From Sulfurimonas sp. (GTDB lineage: Bacteria; Campylobacterota; Campylobacteria; Campylobacterales; Sulfurimonadaceae), in contig NZ_JAPHUF010000003.1 in assembly GCF_026196735.1 (NCBI RefSeq), positions 1 to 64,000 on the forward strand: a DNA stretch of 64,000 bases, read 5' to 3'. The notes beneath the pieces were generated by a model, which made no database searches, was not told the origin of the DNA, and was given only the letters and a program-made list of their open reading frames with translations. Shown here in pieces: positions 52,014 through 60,541 of this stretch. Position 1 is the first letter of the stretch, and every line of letters begins with the position of its first letter. The translations under genes were made by a program, and so were the position numbers.

Positions 52014-53182
52014 AACTCTCCGTTAAATGCTTTTTGTAAGATAGATTTTTTTAGTTCGTTTAAGTCTTGGAGTTTTTGTTCGTAGATGGATTCTAGTTTT
52101 TTTGTTTGTTCTGAAAGGGTGTCTAGTTTTTTTACTATTGTTTGTTGGGTTTTTAAAGGTGGATATGGAATAGGTATTTTATTTAATTTAGTTTGATTTA
52201 GCTTAGGTTGAGCCATCCCACTTATAAAATCATCTAAACTTATTGAATTAAGGTATAACTCAACAAATTTTTGACTAATAATATTGTCAAATCTTAAAAC
52301 ATGAGCATGATTATTTACCCAAGTTTTTCCAGAAATAGAAAATGCTATTGGATATTTTCTTACTACAAGATTTGCACCATCTTCAGAGATGCAAAGTAAG
52401 TCTTCATCAAATAAATAATCAGCAACATAGTCAACAATTCCAGATGCTCCATAATAAGGTATTTTGCCTTCGGATCTAATATTCTTTGTTATTGGAATTC
52501 TTTTATTATCTAGATTTTCGGAAATTTCATTCAATGTTTTTTCTTCCCAACCCTCACCTTTATTCTCAAACACGCTTTGCAAATAGCTCTCAAAAAGTTC
52601 TTTTGCATTTTTTAGGTTCAGCTCGGCATTTGCTTTTGCCTTGTCAATGGCAAAAAAAGCCTCATCTAAAATGGCTACTATTTTTTTTTGTTCTTGGAGT
52701 GGTGGAAGTGGAATTTCAAAGTTTTTAAACTTATTCATTGAAACACCTCCAATAATACCAACTAACTCAGAGAAAAATTGTTCTTTAAATGTTTCACTAA
52801 AATAAAAATAATAAGCAAATTTACTATCAATATCTTTGTTTGTTATAAGAGCAAATAATTTATTTCCAAAACATACATCTTGATTTGTAAATCCTATTTT
52901 TTTTCCAGCACTTCCTCCCTCTGCACATATTAAAATTGTATTTTTAGGAGCAATTTTGAAAGTTGATTTATCCTCAAATGGAATTTTAATACCATTGTCA
53001 TAATCAATTTTATTAGTGTAACTAATATCTTTAGTTGCTATGTAATAGTATCCATTTTCAATATTTGTATATTTTTCTTTTTTTACTTTTGCATTAATGC
53101 TGTTACCGTTAAATATCTTTCCTATTTCAGATAATTTCCTAACTTTCCACCCCTCTCTCAAAACTCTATCCACGAGATTCAC
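52010..53182 (-). CDS. hsdS: Type I restriction enzyme specificity subunit HsdS
   Basis: A 390-residue DNA-recognition subunit with two target-recognition domains (about residues 12-150 and 210-350), each followed by a conserved helix: PLPPLQEQKKIVAILDEAF and PYPPLKTQQTIVKKLDTL. The target sequence is bipartite but cannot be read. The start is GTG at 53182 or the better spaced GTG at 53170 (MDRVLREGW). It overlaps the rhuM gene. Confidence 0.92.
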   Translation of the reverse strand: MNLVDRVLREGWKVRKLSEIGKIFNGNSINAKVKKEKYTNIENGYYYIATKDISYTNKIDYDNGIKIPFEDKSTFKIAPKNTILICAEGGSAGKKIGFTNQDVCFGNKLFALITNKDIDSKFAYYFYFSETFKEQFFSELVGIIGGVSMNKFKNFEIPLPPLQEQKKIVAILDEAFFAIDKAKANAELNLKNAKELFESYLQSVFENKGEGWEEKTLNEISENLDNKRIPITKNIRSEGKIPYYGASGIVDYVADYLFDEDLLCISEDGANLVVRKYPIAFSISGKTWVNNHAHVLRFDNIISQKFVELYLNSISLDDFISGMAQPKLNQTKLNKIPIPYPPLKTQQTIVKKLDTLSEQTKKLESIYEQKLQDLNELKKSILQKAFNGEL

Positions 53183-54164
53183 CTAAAAGTTGTTTCAACT
53201 CTTCAAGCTCTTTAAGGTCGGTCTCTTTTGCTTCTTCTATTTTTCTTTTTTTATCAAACTCTGCGTAAATTTCTCTTACTTTTTCTCTCATTATTTCGCT
53301 AGTGATAGAACCATAACCTTTTAGGATTTTTTTGTCGTTAAAATCTAACATCTTGTCTACATTTTCTCTCCAAAAATCCATGGTAATGTCTTGTCTGTTT
53401 TTTACTCTCAGTTCTGCCGTTTCTAAAAAGATAACGACTAAACGGTTAAGTGTGTCTATCTCATCAGCGGTGAGATAGTTTTTCGCTATGAAAATATCTT
53501 GTTTTCTTACAACAGAACCCTGCCAAGAGGTAAGAGCCATGTTTGGTTCATCTTTTGAAGCTCGTGATAGTATCAGCTCTGCGGCAGTTTTGTCGGTCAC
53601 TGCGTAGATAAGTTTGTTTTGAGTCTCGGCAAAAAACATATGAGTTGCTTTGTCTGTTTTGTCATAGTCACTACTAAGAGAAAGCAGATCTCTCACTTTT
53701 TGGTAAAAGCGTTTTTCAGATGCACGAATATCACGGATGCGTTCTAAAAGTTCATCGAAATAGTCAGCTCTTCCGTTAGGATTTTTGAGTCTTTCATCAT
53801 CCATCACAAAACCTTTAACCATGTACTCGCTCAAGTTTTTGTTAGCCCAGATTCTAAACTGTATTCCTCGTTTACTTTGTACTTTAAAACCAATGGCTAA
53901 AATCATCTCTAAAGAGTAATGAGTTACCTTGTAATTTTTGCCATCAGAGGCAGTTGTTAAGTAATCCTTAACAACTGAATTGGCCTCTAATTCTCCATCT
54001 TTTAGGACTTTTGAGATGTGCATACTTATATTTGGAACCGAGGTGTCAAAAAGTTGAGCAATCTGATTTTGGTTCATCCAAACCATGCCGTCTTTTGCAT
54101 AAAGTGCTACAGAAGCTTTACCGTCTACTGTGTTGTAGATGATGATGTTTTGCTCTTGATTCAT
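53166..54164 (-). CDS. RhuM family protein within type I R-M operon
   Basis: A 332-residue RhuM (virulence RhuM) protein. An N-terminal helix-turn-helix-like part reads WMNQNQIAQLFDTSVPNISMHI, followed by IGFKVQSKRGIQFRIWANKNL and LLERIRDIRASEKRFYQKV, and a death-on-curing-like C-terminal region (NYLTADEIDTLNRLVVIFLETAE). It overlaps hsdM by 4 nt and hsdS by 17 nt, so its expression is tied to the R-M genes. Its function is unknown. Its N-terminal half is related to that of the RhuM-HNH chimera at 46196. Confidence 0.88.
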   Translation of the reverse strand: MNQEQNIIIYNTVDGKASVALYAKDGMVWMNQNQIAQLFDTSVPNISMHISKVLKDGELEANSVVKDYLTTASDGKNYKVTHYSLEMILAIGFKVQSKRGIQFRIWANKNLSEYMVKGFVMDDERLKNPNGRADYFDELLERIRDIRASEKRFYQKVRDLLSLSSDYDKTDKATHMFFAETQNKLIYAVTDKTAAELILSRASKDEPNMALTSWQGSVVRKQDIFIAKNYLTADEIDTLNRLVVIFLETAELRVKNRQDITMDFWRENVDKMLDFNDKKILKGYGSITSEIMREKVREIYAEFDKKRKIEEAKETDLKELEELKQLLGESRG

Positions 54165-55612
54165 AACAAACCTCTTATAGTTTTCAAAATCTCTTCACTC
54201 TCTTTATCGAGTTTCGCCATAGCTTTTAAAATTTCATTAGGTTCTCTCAGTGGAGCAACTTCGGGAGTATTTGGATTTTTGGCACTCAAATCATAAGTTG
54301 TTTTGTCAATCTCTTTCATGTCAAGCGTCCAAGAATTTTCACTTTGTTTTTGTGTTTTTTGAAACTCTACAAACTCATTTAAATCTTTTTGGTTTAACGG
54401 ATTTGTTTTTCCTAGATTTCTCTCTAAGTTCAAAGAGTAAAACCACACTTTTTTGGTACTTTCTCCTTTGTCAAAAAATAGCACAACTGTTTTTACCCCA
54501 GCTCCGGTAAAAGTTCCAGCAGGCAGGTCTAAAACTGTATGTAAGTTGCATGAAGTGAGTAACTCTTTTCGTAAAGCTATCGAAGCATTATCTGTATTGC
54601 TTAAAAAAGTGTTTTTTATGACAATTCCCGCTTTTCCGTCTGCTTTTAGTATCTTTATGAAATGTTGCAAAAATAAAGAGGCAGTTTCACCTGTTTTTAT
54701 GGGGAAGTTTTGTTGAACTTCTGCTCTTTCTTTTCCGCCAAAAGGGGGATTTGCCAAAACTACATCATAGCGGTCTTTTTCCTGAATATCTGCAATATTT
54801 TCAGCAAGCGTATTTGTATGTATGATATTTGGCGCTTCGATACCGTGGAGTATCATGTTCATGATGCCGATGATGTAAGCTAAAGACTTTTTCTCTTTGC
54901 CGTAAAAGGTGTTTTTTTGCAGAGTTATTATGTCGTTGGTTGTTAGCTTTTTACTTTTTTTGAGATACTCAAATGCTTCTACTAAAAATCCAGCTGAACC
55001 TACCGCACCGTCATAAATGGTTTCGCCGATTTTAGGATTGACTACTTTTACGATGGTTTTTATAAGAGCTCTTGGTGTGTAGTATTCTCCGCCGTTACGC
55101 CCTGCATTTCCCATGTTTTTGATTTTGCTCTCGTACAAGTGGCTCATTTCATGTTTTTCTACATGTGTTCTAAAGCGAAGCTCGTCAACATAGTTTATTA
55201 CTTCTCTGAGGTTGTAACCGCTTTGAATTCTGTTTTTGAGTTCGCTGAAAATTTCACCGATTTTATACTCGATGGTGTCTGCATTCACAGCATTTGCTTT
55301 AAACTTTTTAAAGTAAGGAAAAAGTTTGTTGTTTACAAAATCACTGAGGTCATCACCGCTGAGAGCATCATGGTCGATTTTGCCGTTTGGTAGCTTTGGA
55401 GTTGCCCAAACACTCCACTGAAACTCTGGTGCGATGATAGTTTGGTAAGTATTGCCGCTTAGTTGAGCTGATGTTTCTTTGTCTTTTTCCAAGTCGTCAA
55501 GGTATTTTAAAAACAAAACCCAAGAAGTTTGCTCAACATAGTCAAGCTCACTTCCGCATCCTGCATCTTTGTGGAGTAGGTCGTCTATATTTTTAAAAGT
55601 TTGTTCAAACAT
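54161..55612 (-). CDS. hsdM: Type I restriction enzyme methylase subunit HsdM
   Basis: A 483-residue N6-adenine methyltransferase subunit. An HsdM N-terminal domain (residues 1-140) is followed by NGGEYYTPRALIKTIV, the SAM motif DGAVGSAGFLVEAF and the catalytic NPPF motif in VVLANPPFGGKER. It is the first gene of the operon, 55 nt after btuF. Methylation also protects the host if HsdR is active. Confidence 0.95.
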   Translation of the reverse strand: MFEQTFKNIDDLLHKDAGCGSELDYVEQTSWVLFLKYLDDLEKDKETSAQLSGNTYQTIIAPEFQWSVWATPKLPNGKIDHDALSGDDLSDFVNNKLFPYFKKFKANAVNADTIEYKIGEIFSELKNRIQSGYNLREVINYVDELRFRTHVEKHEMSHLYESKIKNMGNAGRNGGEYYTPRALIKTIVKVVNPKIGETIYDGAVGSAGFLVEAFEYLKKSKKLTTNDIITLQKNTFYGKEKKSLAYIIGIMNMILHGIEAPNIIHTNTLAENIADIQEKDRYDVVLANPPFGGKERAEVQQNFPIKTGETASLFLQHFIKILKADGKAGIVIKNTFLSNTDNASIALRKELLTSCNLHTVLDLPAGTFTGAGVKTVVLFFDKGESTKKVWFYSLNLERNLGKTNPLNQKDLNEFVEFQKTQKQSENSWTLDMKEIDKTTYDLSAKNPNTPEVAPLREPNEILKAMAKLDKESEEILKTIRGLL

Positions 55613-55667
55613 TATTATTTATCTTTATATTAATTTTATATTGTATTTTAGCACATTATAGTTTGTC

Positions 55668-56480
55668 TTAGTCATTCATTTCCCTGCAAAGTCTTGAGAT
55701 AGTTTGTGCCACTCTATGAGATGGAATGTGCAGATAATCCTCATCGACTATAGATATTTGCTTGTTTTTTGAAGCATTTGTAGGCAGTTGATACCACGCT
55801 TTTAGTGCTTTGTCTACATCTACATGTTTCTCTGTTGCATGTGAGTGCAGGATGATTATCTGCTGAGGATTTAGAGCTATAACATTTTCATAGTTTAAAA
55901 CCGGTTGGGAAGCCATATCACTTGTGTAGGCATTTGTATTTCCACACTCTTTGATTATATCTTCGAAAAATATATTATGACCTGCTATGTAGATGCCGTT
56001 TCGTAAATCTTCATGAAGTCCGTAGACTATCATCACGCTGTGAGGATTTTTATTTTTTGGTGCTTGCAGAAGTGCATTATCTATGTTAGTTGTTAGTTTG
56101 TTAGCAATACTGGTAGAGCCTATCTCTTTAGCGAGTATGTTTATAGATTTTTTTATCTCATCTATAGTCTTTAGATTTAGTTTTAGTGTTTTTATATTGA
56201 AATGTTCGAGTTTGTCTAAAATAGTTTGATTATAAGACTGTGCGACAACTAGCGTCGGTGAAAGTGCTATTATTTTTTCAATATTAGGGCTTTCATAACC
56301 GCCAACAACAGGGAGTTTTTGAGCCTCTTTTGGATAGAGAGAGTAAGCGCTTGTAGCAACAAGGCTATCTCCTTTTTCAAGAGCATAAATTATCTCTGTG
56401 ATGGATGGGCTAAGAGAGATGATTCTCTCGTTAGCACTAAGAGTAAGTACAAAAAGCAGCGCAATAAAAATAGTTTTCAT
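55668..56480 (-). CDS. btuF: Periplasmic corrinoid-binding protein BtuF-like
   Basis: A 270-residue cluster A-II binding protein with a signal peptide (MKTIFIALLFVLTLSA). The BtuF-like core has RIISLSPSITEIIYAL, VVGGYESPNIEKIIALSPTLVVA and IAGHNIFFEDIIKECG. The ATG at 56480 is preferred over the GTG at 56486. It lies between btuB and the R-M operon; its cognate permease and ATPase genes are on the other side of that operon. Confidence 0.9.
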   Translation of the reverse strand: MKTIFIALLFVLTLSANERIISLSPSITEIIYALEKGDSLVATSAYSLYPKEAQKLPVVGGYESPNIEKIIALSPTLVVAQSYNQTILDKLEHFNIKTLKLNLKTIDEIKKSINILAKEIGSTSIANKLTTNIDNALLQAPKNKNPHSVMIVYGLHEDLRNGIYIAGHNIFFEDIIKECGNTNAYTSDMASQPVLNYENVIALNPQQIIILHSHATEKHVDVDKALKAWYQLPTNASKNKQISIVDEDYLHIPSHRVAQTISRLCREMND

Positions 56481-56495
56481 ACTCACCTTATCTCC

Positions 56496-58406
56496 TTAAA
56501 ATTTCAGTGTTAGCCCTGCGATTGCAGTGGTTGTAAAATTTACAGGATATATAGCATCATCTTCTATCCACAAAGCATTTTTCTGGCTAAAGATATTGTT
56601 TATTTTAGCGAAAAGTTTTAAATTATCTTTTGTGTAGCTTATTGAGATATCCGTACTCTTATAGGCATCTTGTTTTTGAGCAAAGTTATTGTTGAAATCA
56701 CTCGCCGCATACGCCTCTGAGCGGTAAACTTGAGTAACTGCGAGAGTAATATTTTTGCTTGGAAGATAATTAAGTGTTGCTTTTATGTTATGGTCTGAGA
56801 CACCCGGTAAATCATTTCCTGAAAAATTTTCGCCATTGTCAATCTCTTTATCTATCTTTGCTTGAACATAGTTATAGTTCAGCACTACATTAAACTCATT
56901 TGTTATTAGCCATTTGTCATAAATATCTAGACCATACTTGTGAGATTTGTCTATATTTGTATTTACTCCGCTCCACGGACCGGTTTTATGATAATAGATT
57001 TCATCTTCTAAATCAACATAAAAAAGAGAAATTTTTAATTTGTTATTAGGTTTGATGTAGTTAAACCCAAGCGTAAAACTATCTGTTTTCATTGGGCTTA
57101 TAAAGCCGTTAAATGTTCCTCCGTAATCAAAAAACCTATCAATATCTGGAGCTTGATATGCATGAGCATAGTTTATAAAAACGGATTTTTCTTTATCAAA
57201 AGTATAGTTATAACCAAGTTCTAGACCATAAAGTGAGTAGTCATCTTTAAGCAATGTTGTTGAGTCTTTATAATCATAGGAAACTTTTTCATATCTGTAG
57301 CCTGCTTTTATGGAGTGCTTGTCAAGCTCTAAATTACCCATAACAAACCCTGCAAAATTCTCTTTGCCCGCTTCATTTGCGTTAGTTGTTCGCTCACCAT
57401 CAAAAGTGTCAATTCCGGCAATAATCATCATATTTTTACTCTCATACTCAAGAGTGGTTTTTGCAGAGTTGTAAACATAGTCTGAGATTGATGAGTAGGT
57501 TATATAGTTAGATTTTTTATCCTCGCGGTTTATGTCGATGTTTAAAGAGAGTTTGTTGTCCAGATAGTAGCTCAAACCTGCGCTTATGGTATCTGTATCA
57601 AACTCTTGTTCAGTCGCACCCCAGTTTGTATCTCCGGCTTGCGAGGGGTCGTCATTATACTCATCAAGTGTCAAATAACTCGCATAAGTGACATCAGTTC
57701 TTGCAAAGGAAACGCCTGCTCTTAGTTCTAAGGCATAAGTGGGAAGATATGTTATGTTTAGTGTACCTGTTTTTAGAGAACTCTCATCTTTGTCACCTTG
57801 GCTGTTTATAGTGCGAGTTCCGTCACTCTTTTGTGCCTCAGCACTTGCCGAGATAGAGAGTTTGTCATCATTGTATCCCAGATAAAAAGAGCCATCAACC
57901 ATGCCGTCTGTACCGCCGTAAAGAGTTATCTCTTTGGAGCTGTTTCGTTTGGTGGTTATATTTATGACACCTGCATTTGCTCCATCTCCGCCAACTACAA
58001 TCCCACTTGATTTTATAATCTCCAAACGCTCTATTGAAGAGGGAGAAATTGCACTTAAAAGAGGTGCAACCATATCTATATTGTTTATTTTTCTGCCATT
58101 TATCGTAATAACTATATTTTGGTATCCATCACCGATACCGTAACCTCTCAAGTCTAGCTTTTGGGAGAATGGATTTCCGTAAGAGGGCATTGTGATAACT
58201 GAAGTCTGTTGGTTTAAAAACTCATAAACATTTTGTACATGAGCATTTTGTATATCTTTTGCCGTGTAAATTTCAACAGCGTCAGTTGACTTCAACTCGT
58301 CTGTTTTTATTGCCGTTGAAGTAATAAGCAGGGGTTCCAGCTCAATGTCCCCAGCAACTAAAATGCTCGAGAAGAGCAACGATAAAAGTATCTTTTTTTT
58401 GTACAT
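56496..58406 (-). CDS. btuB: TonB-dependent corrinoid receptor BtuB-like
   Basis: A 636-residue outer-membrane receptor. Signal peptide, then the plug domain (DAVEIYTAKDIQNAHVQNVYEFL, then DLRGYGIGDGYQNIVITINGRKIN and IERLEIIKSSG), then a 22-strand-like barrel ending FTTTAIAGLTLKF. The length matches BtuB (about 600). Corrinoid specificity is inferred from the neighbours btuF, btuD, btuC and cob genes. Confidence 0.9.
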   Translation of the reverse strand: MYKKKILLSLLFSSILVAGDIELEPLLITSTAIKTDELKSTDAVEIYTAKDIQNAHVQNVYEFLNQQTSVITMPSYGNPFSQKLDLRGYGIGDGYQNIVITINGRKINNIDMVAPLLSAISPSSIERLEIIKSSGIVVGGDGANAGVINITTKRNSSKEITLYGGTDGMVDGSFYLGYNDDKLSISASAEAQKSDGTRTINSQGDKDESSLKTGTLNITYLPTYALELRAGVSFARTDVTYASYLTLDEYNDDPSQAGDTNWGATEQEFDTDTISAGLSYYLDNKLSLNIDINREDKKSNYITYSSISDYVYNSAKTTLEYESKNMMIIAGIDTFDGERTTNANEAGKENFAGFVMGNLELDKHSIKAGYRYEKVSYDYKDSTTLLKDDYSLYGLELGYNYTFDKEKSVFINYAHAYQAPDIDRFFDYGGTFNGFISPMKTDSFTLGFNYIKPNNKLKISLFYVDLEDEIYYHKTGPWSGVNTNIDKSHKYGLDIYDKWLITNEFNVVLNYNYVQAKIDKEIDNGENFSGNDLPGVSDHNIKATLNYLPSKNITLAVTQVYRSEAYAASDFNNNFAQKQDAYKSTDISISYTKDNLKLFAKINNIFSQKNALWIEDDAIYPVNFTTTAIAGLTLKF

Positions 58407-58452
58407 ATTTTATTTCCGTTATATTTATATTTTTGTTGTTTGAGAGAAATAG

Positions 58453-58605
58453 TTATGCTGATGGTGGAGAGTTGTTTGCTATTTTAAGTGGTTTGCCGTC
58501 AAGCGTGCAGACAGATACACTCGCGGCAGAGATTTTTTGTAGTGAAATATAGGCTTGAATTGCTGCTAATGAGAAGTATCTTTTACCAAACCCTTTAGGA
58601 GTCAT
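58453..58605 (-). CDS. Candidate 50-residue protein upstream of btuB
   Basis: A short frame starting MTPKGFGKRYFSLAAIQAY and ending NNSPPSA. It has an AAAGG ribosome-binding site 9 nt before the ATG and a TATAAT at 58633-58638, so it looks expressed and leads the btuB transcript. The middle contains SVCTLDGKPLKI. No family is recognised; it could also be a leader peptide. Confidence 0.45.
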   Translation of the reverse strand: MTPKGFGKRYFSLAAIQAYISLQKISAASVSVCTLDGKPLKIANNSPPSA

Positions 58606-58632
58606 TTATCAAAGCCTTTTTTAAATTTCACA

Positions 58633-58638
58633 ATTATA
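58633..58638 (-). promoter_or_regulatory. -10 box for small ORF and btuB operon
   Basis: TATAAT on the minus strand, 27 nt upstream of the small ORF ATG at 58605. Confidence 0.4.
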
Positions 58639-58652
58639 ACTAAAAAATCAGC

Positions 58653-58658
58653 TAAAAT
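58653..58658 (+). promoter_or_regulatory. -10 box of NFACT gene, leaderless type
   Basis: GC-TAAAAT ends 7 nt before the ATG at 58666, with no ribosome-binding site. Confidence 0.4.
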
Positions 58659-58665
58659 AGTACCT

Positions 58666-59991
58666 ATGAAACTATCACATCTTAAGCAAATAATTACTTA
58701 CCTACAAAATTTTCAAAAAATCTCTGCAATTTACAGAGTAAGCGATACAATAGTAAAGATTGCATTTGACAGAGATGATGAAATTTATTTTGAGATGCAA
58801 CGCTCTAATTCAAGGATGTTTAAGTGTGAATCTTACCCTCGTTCTAAAGTATATAATGCCCCATTTGATGTACTTCTTGCCAAAAGATTTAACCGCGCGA
58901 ACATTCTACATGTAGAACTTCTAAACGGCGATAAGATCATAAGAATCAAAACTTCAATTGCCTCAGCATATAAGGAAGAGATTACTTTTTTGCAGTTTGA
59001 ATTTACGGGAAAATATACAAATGTAATTATCTTGGATGAAGACAATATCGTTCTTGAAGCACTTCGACATGTAGATTTGTTTTCCTCTTTTCGTGAGGTT
59101 AGAGTAGGGCAAAAACTTTTAGATGTTCCACCTGCACCTTTTGTTGCAAAAGACTACCCTATCGATGATGTCGAGCAGTTTTTGTATGATGAGTATGCTA
59201 AAGAGATGGACAGCAAACTCTCTTCACTTAAAAAGCAAAAAATATCTTTTTTAAATAAAAAACTAAAAAAACTGCACAAGTTATACGCTTCGCTTGATGA
59301 TGAGAAACAACTTGCCGAGGAAGCCCAAATATGTCAACATCAAGGAAATCTACTTCTGGCAAATATACATAATATTAAGCCATATCAAAAAGTAGTTGAA
59401 GTAAATGATTATGATGGAGAAGTGGTTAAAATAGAGCTTCACAAGGAGTTTGACTCAGTTTCTGATATGGCAAACTCATTATTTAACAGAAGTAAAAAGG
59501 CAAAACAAAGAGCTTCTCATATGCATCTGGAAAAAAGTTCAATCTCTTCAAAAATAGAGCATATGAAACTTTTTATCCATACGGTTGAAGAGGCAAAAGA
59601 TATAGCAAAAATCCAGCTTCTTTTTCCTAAAAATATTCAAGCGAAGAAAATAAAAGTTAATGATTCTATTGAGACTTTTTGGATAGAGGGTTATAAAGTA
59701 CAGCTTGGTAAAAATGAAAAAGGCAATATTGAACTGCTTCAAAAGGCAAGAGCGAAAGATATCTGGATACATATGAAAGATAGACCATCAGCACATGTGA
59801 TTATCACAACCGACAAACAAAACCTTCCAATGAACATCATAGAGGGAGCTGCAAGACTCTGTGTAGATTTTACAATGTTTAATAAAGACCGCTATTTGGT
59901 CGATTATACTCCTAGGAGAGAAGTGACTATTCAAAATGGTGCAAATGTATTGTATAATAAGTACAAAACAATAGAAATAGATACTAGATGA
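58666..59991 (+). CDS. NFACT family protein (RqcH/FbpA-like)
   Basis: A 441-residue NFACT protein. The N-terminal NFACT-N domain (YRVSDTIVKIAFDRDDEIYFEM, then HVELLNGDKIIRIKT and FEFTGKYTNVIILDE), a coiled coil from about residue 185 to 320, and the C-terminal NFACT-R domain (KARAKDIWIHMKDRPSAHVII) are present. Bacterial RqcH acts in rescue of stalled 50S subunits by adding alanine tails; related FbpA proteins bind fibronectin. At 441 residues it is shorter than Bacillus RqcH (about 570). Confidence 0.9.
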   Translation: MKLSHLKQIITYLQNFQKISAIYRVSDTIVKIAFDRDDEIYFEMQRSNSRMFKCESYPRSKVYNAPFDVLLAKRFNRANILHVELLNGDKIIRIKTSIASAYKEEITFLQFEFTGKYTNVIILDEDNIVLEALRHVDLFSSFREVRVGQKLLDVPPAPFVAKDYPIDDVEQFLYDEYAKEMDSKLSSLKKQKISFLNKKLKKLHKLYASLDDEKQLAEEAQICQHQGNLLLANIHNIKPYQKVVEVNDYDGEVVKIELHKEFDSVSDMANSLFNRSKKAKQRASHMHLEKSSISSKIEHMKLFIHTVEEAKDIAKIQLLFPKNIQAKKIKVNDSIETFWIEGYKVQLGKNEKGNIELLQKARAKDIWIHMKDRPSAHVIITTDKQNLPMNIIEGAARLCVDFTMFNKDRYLVDYTPRREVTIQNGANVLYNKYKTIEIDTR

Positions 59992-60012
59992 ATCTGCATT
60001 GAAGATGCCCTC

Positions 60013-60082
60013 TTCAGTGGGCACAGCGCCCCAAGCGGAATAAAGGGACTCGTTCCTTTATGGGACTATCAGTAGTGGTTCC
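60013..60082 (+). other. Hairpin-rich intergenic segment
   Basis: Three possible stems: TGCCC/GGGCA, ATAAAGG/CCTTTAT and GGGAC/GTTCC with wobble pairs. It could end the NFACT transcript or act as leader of the next gene. Confidence 0.4.
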
Positions 60083-60113
60083 TTCATTTTAGAATAAAAT
60101 TAAGGAGATTGTT

Positions 60114-60425
60114 ATGGCTATTGGTCCAATTGGAAATGTTATCCATGTTAATCAACAAACTGCTAGTGTAGCTTCGGTTGCCAACAGTCATAATAATCGC
60201 GTGGACTTTCAAAATATGGTGGCGCAGGCTGCTGCACAAGAAAAAGATGAAAAAGTTTTAGAAGTTCGTCCCGCAGAAGAAAATCACGAAATTAACCCCG
60301 ATAGAGAGCATGAAAAAAATGGGGCTGATCAAGAGAGTGCCAGAAATAAAAAAAGAGAAAAATCAGACGAAGACGAAATAGAGGAGAGTGAATTTCCTAT
60401 ACACAAGTTAGATATTAAAGTCTGA
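60114..60425 (+). CDS. Small acidic/charged protein of unknown function
   Basis: A 103-residue hydrophilic protein, AIGPIGNVIHVNQQTASVAS at the N-terminus and then a Glu/Lys/Asp-rich half ending KLDIKV. It has a perfect AAGGAG ribosome-binding site. No signal peptide and no domain is recognised; it is probably disordered. Confidence 0.6.
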   Translation: MAIGPIGNVIHVNQQTASVASVANSHNNRVDFQNMVAQAAAQEKDEKVLEVRPAEENHEINPDREHEKNGADQESARNKKREKSDEDEIEESEFPIHKLDIKV

Positions 60426-60430
60426 TTGGC

Positions 60431-60436
60431 TATAAT
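60431..60436 (+). promoter_or_regulatory. -10 box of cdsA-dxr operon
   Basis: A perfect TATAAT, preceded by GC, 105 nt upstream of cdsA. The leader contains two hairpins (60460-60473 and 60489-60516). Confidence 0.5.
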
Positions 60437-60459
60437 GATCCTAATATTTTGCTAATTTC

Positions 60460-60516
60460 TCGCCAAATGGCGAAGCTTTAGTGACTGAATATACTTTGGA
60501 CTTGTTTAAAGTATAT
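60460..60516 (+). other. Two hairpins in the cdsA leader
   Basis: TCGCC-aaat-GGCGA (60460-60473) and ATATACTTT/AAAGTATAT (60489-60497, 60508-60516). They lie between the -10 box and the ribosome-binding site. Function unknown. Confidence 0.45.
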
Positions 60517-60541
60517 GAGATTAAATAGTAAGGTTTGTCAT

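Noticed and set aside
58407-58660. Cobalamin riboswitch upstream of btuB
   Set aside because: No B12 box or matching conserved loops were found on either strand of this leader or upstream of cobQ.
60114-60425. Flagellar gene with sigma-54 promoter
   Set aside because: GG near the expected place is not followed by GC at the right distance, and the protein has no flagellar domain.
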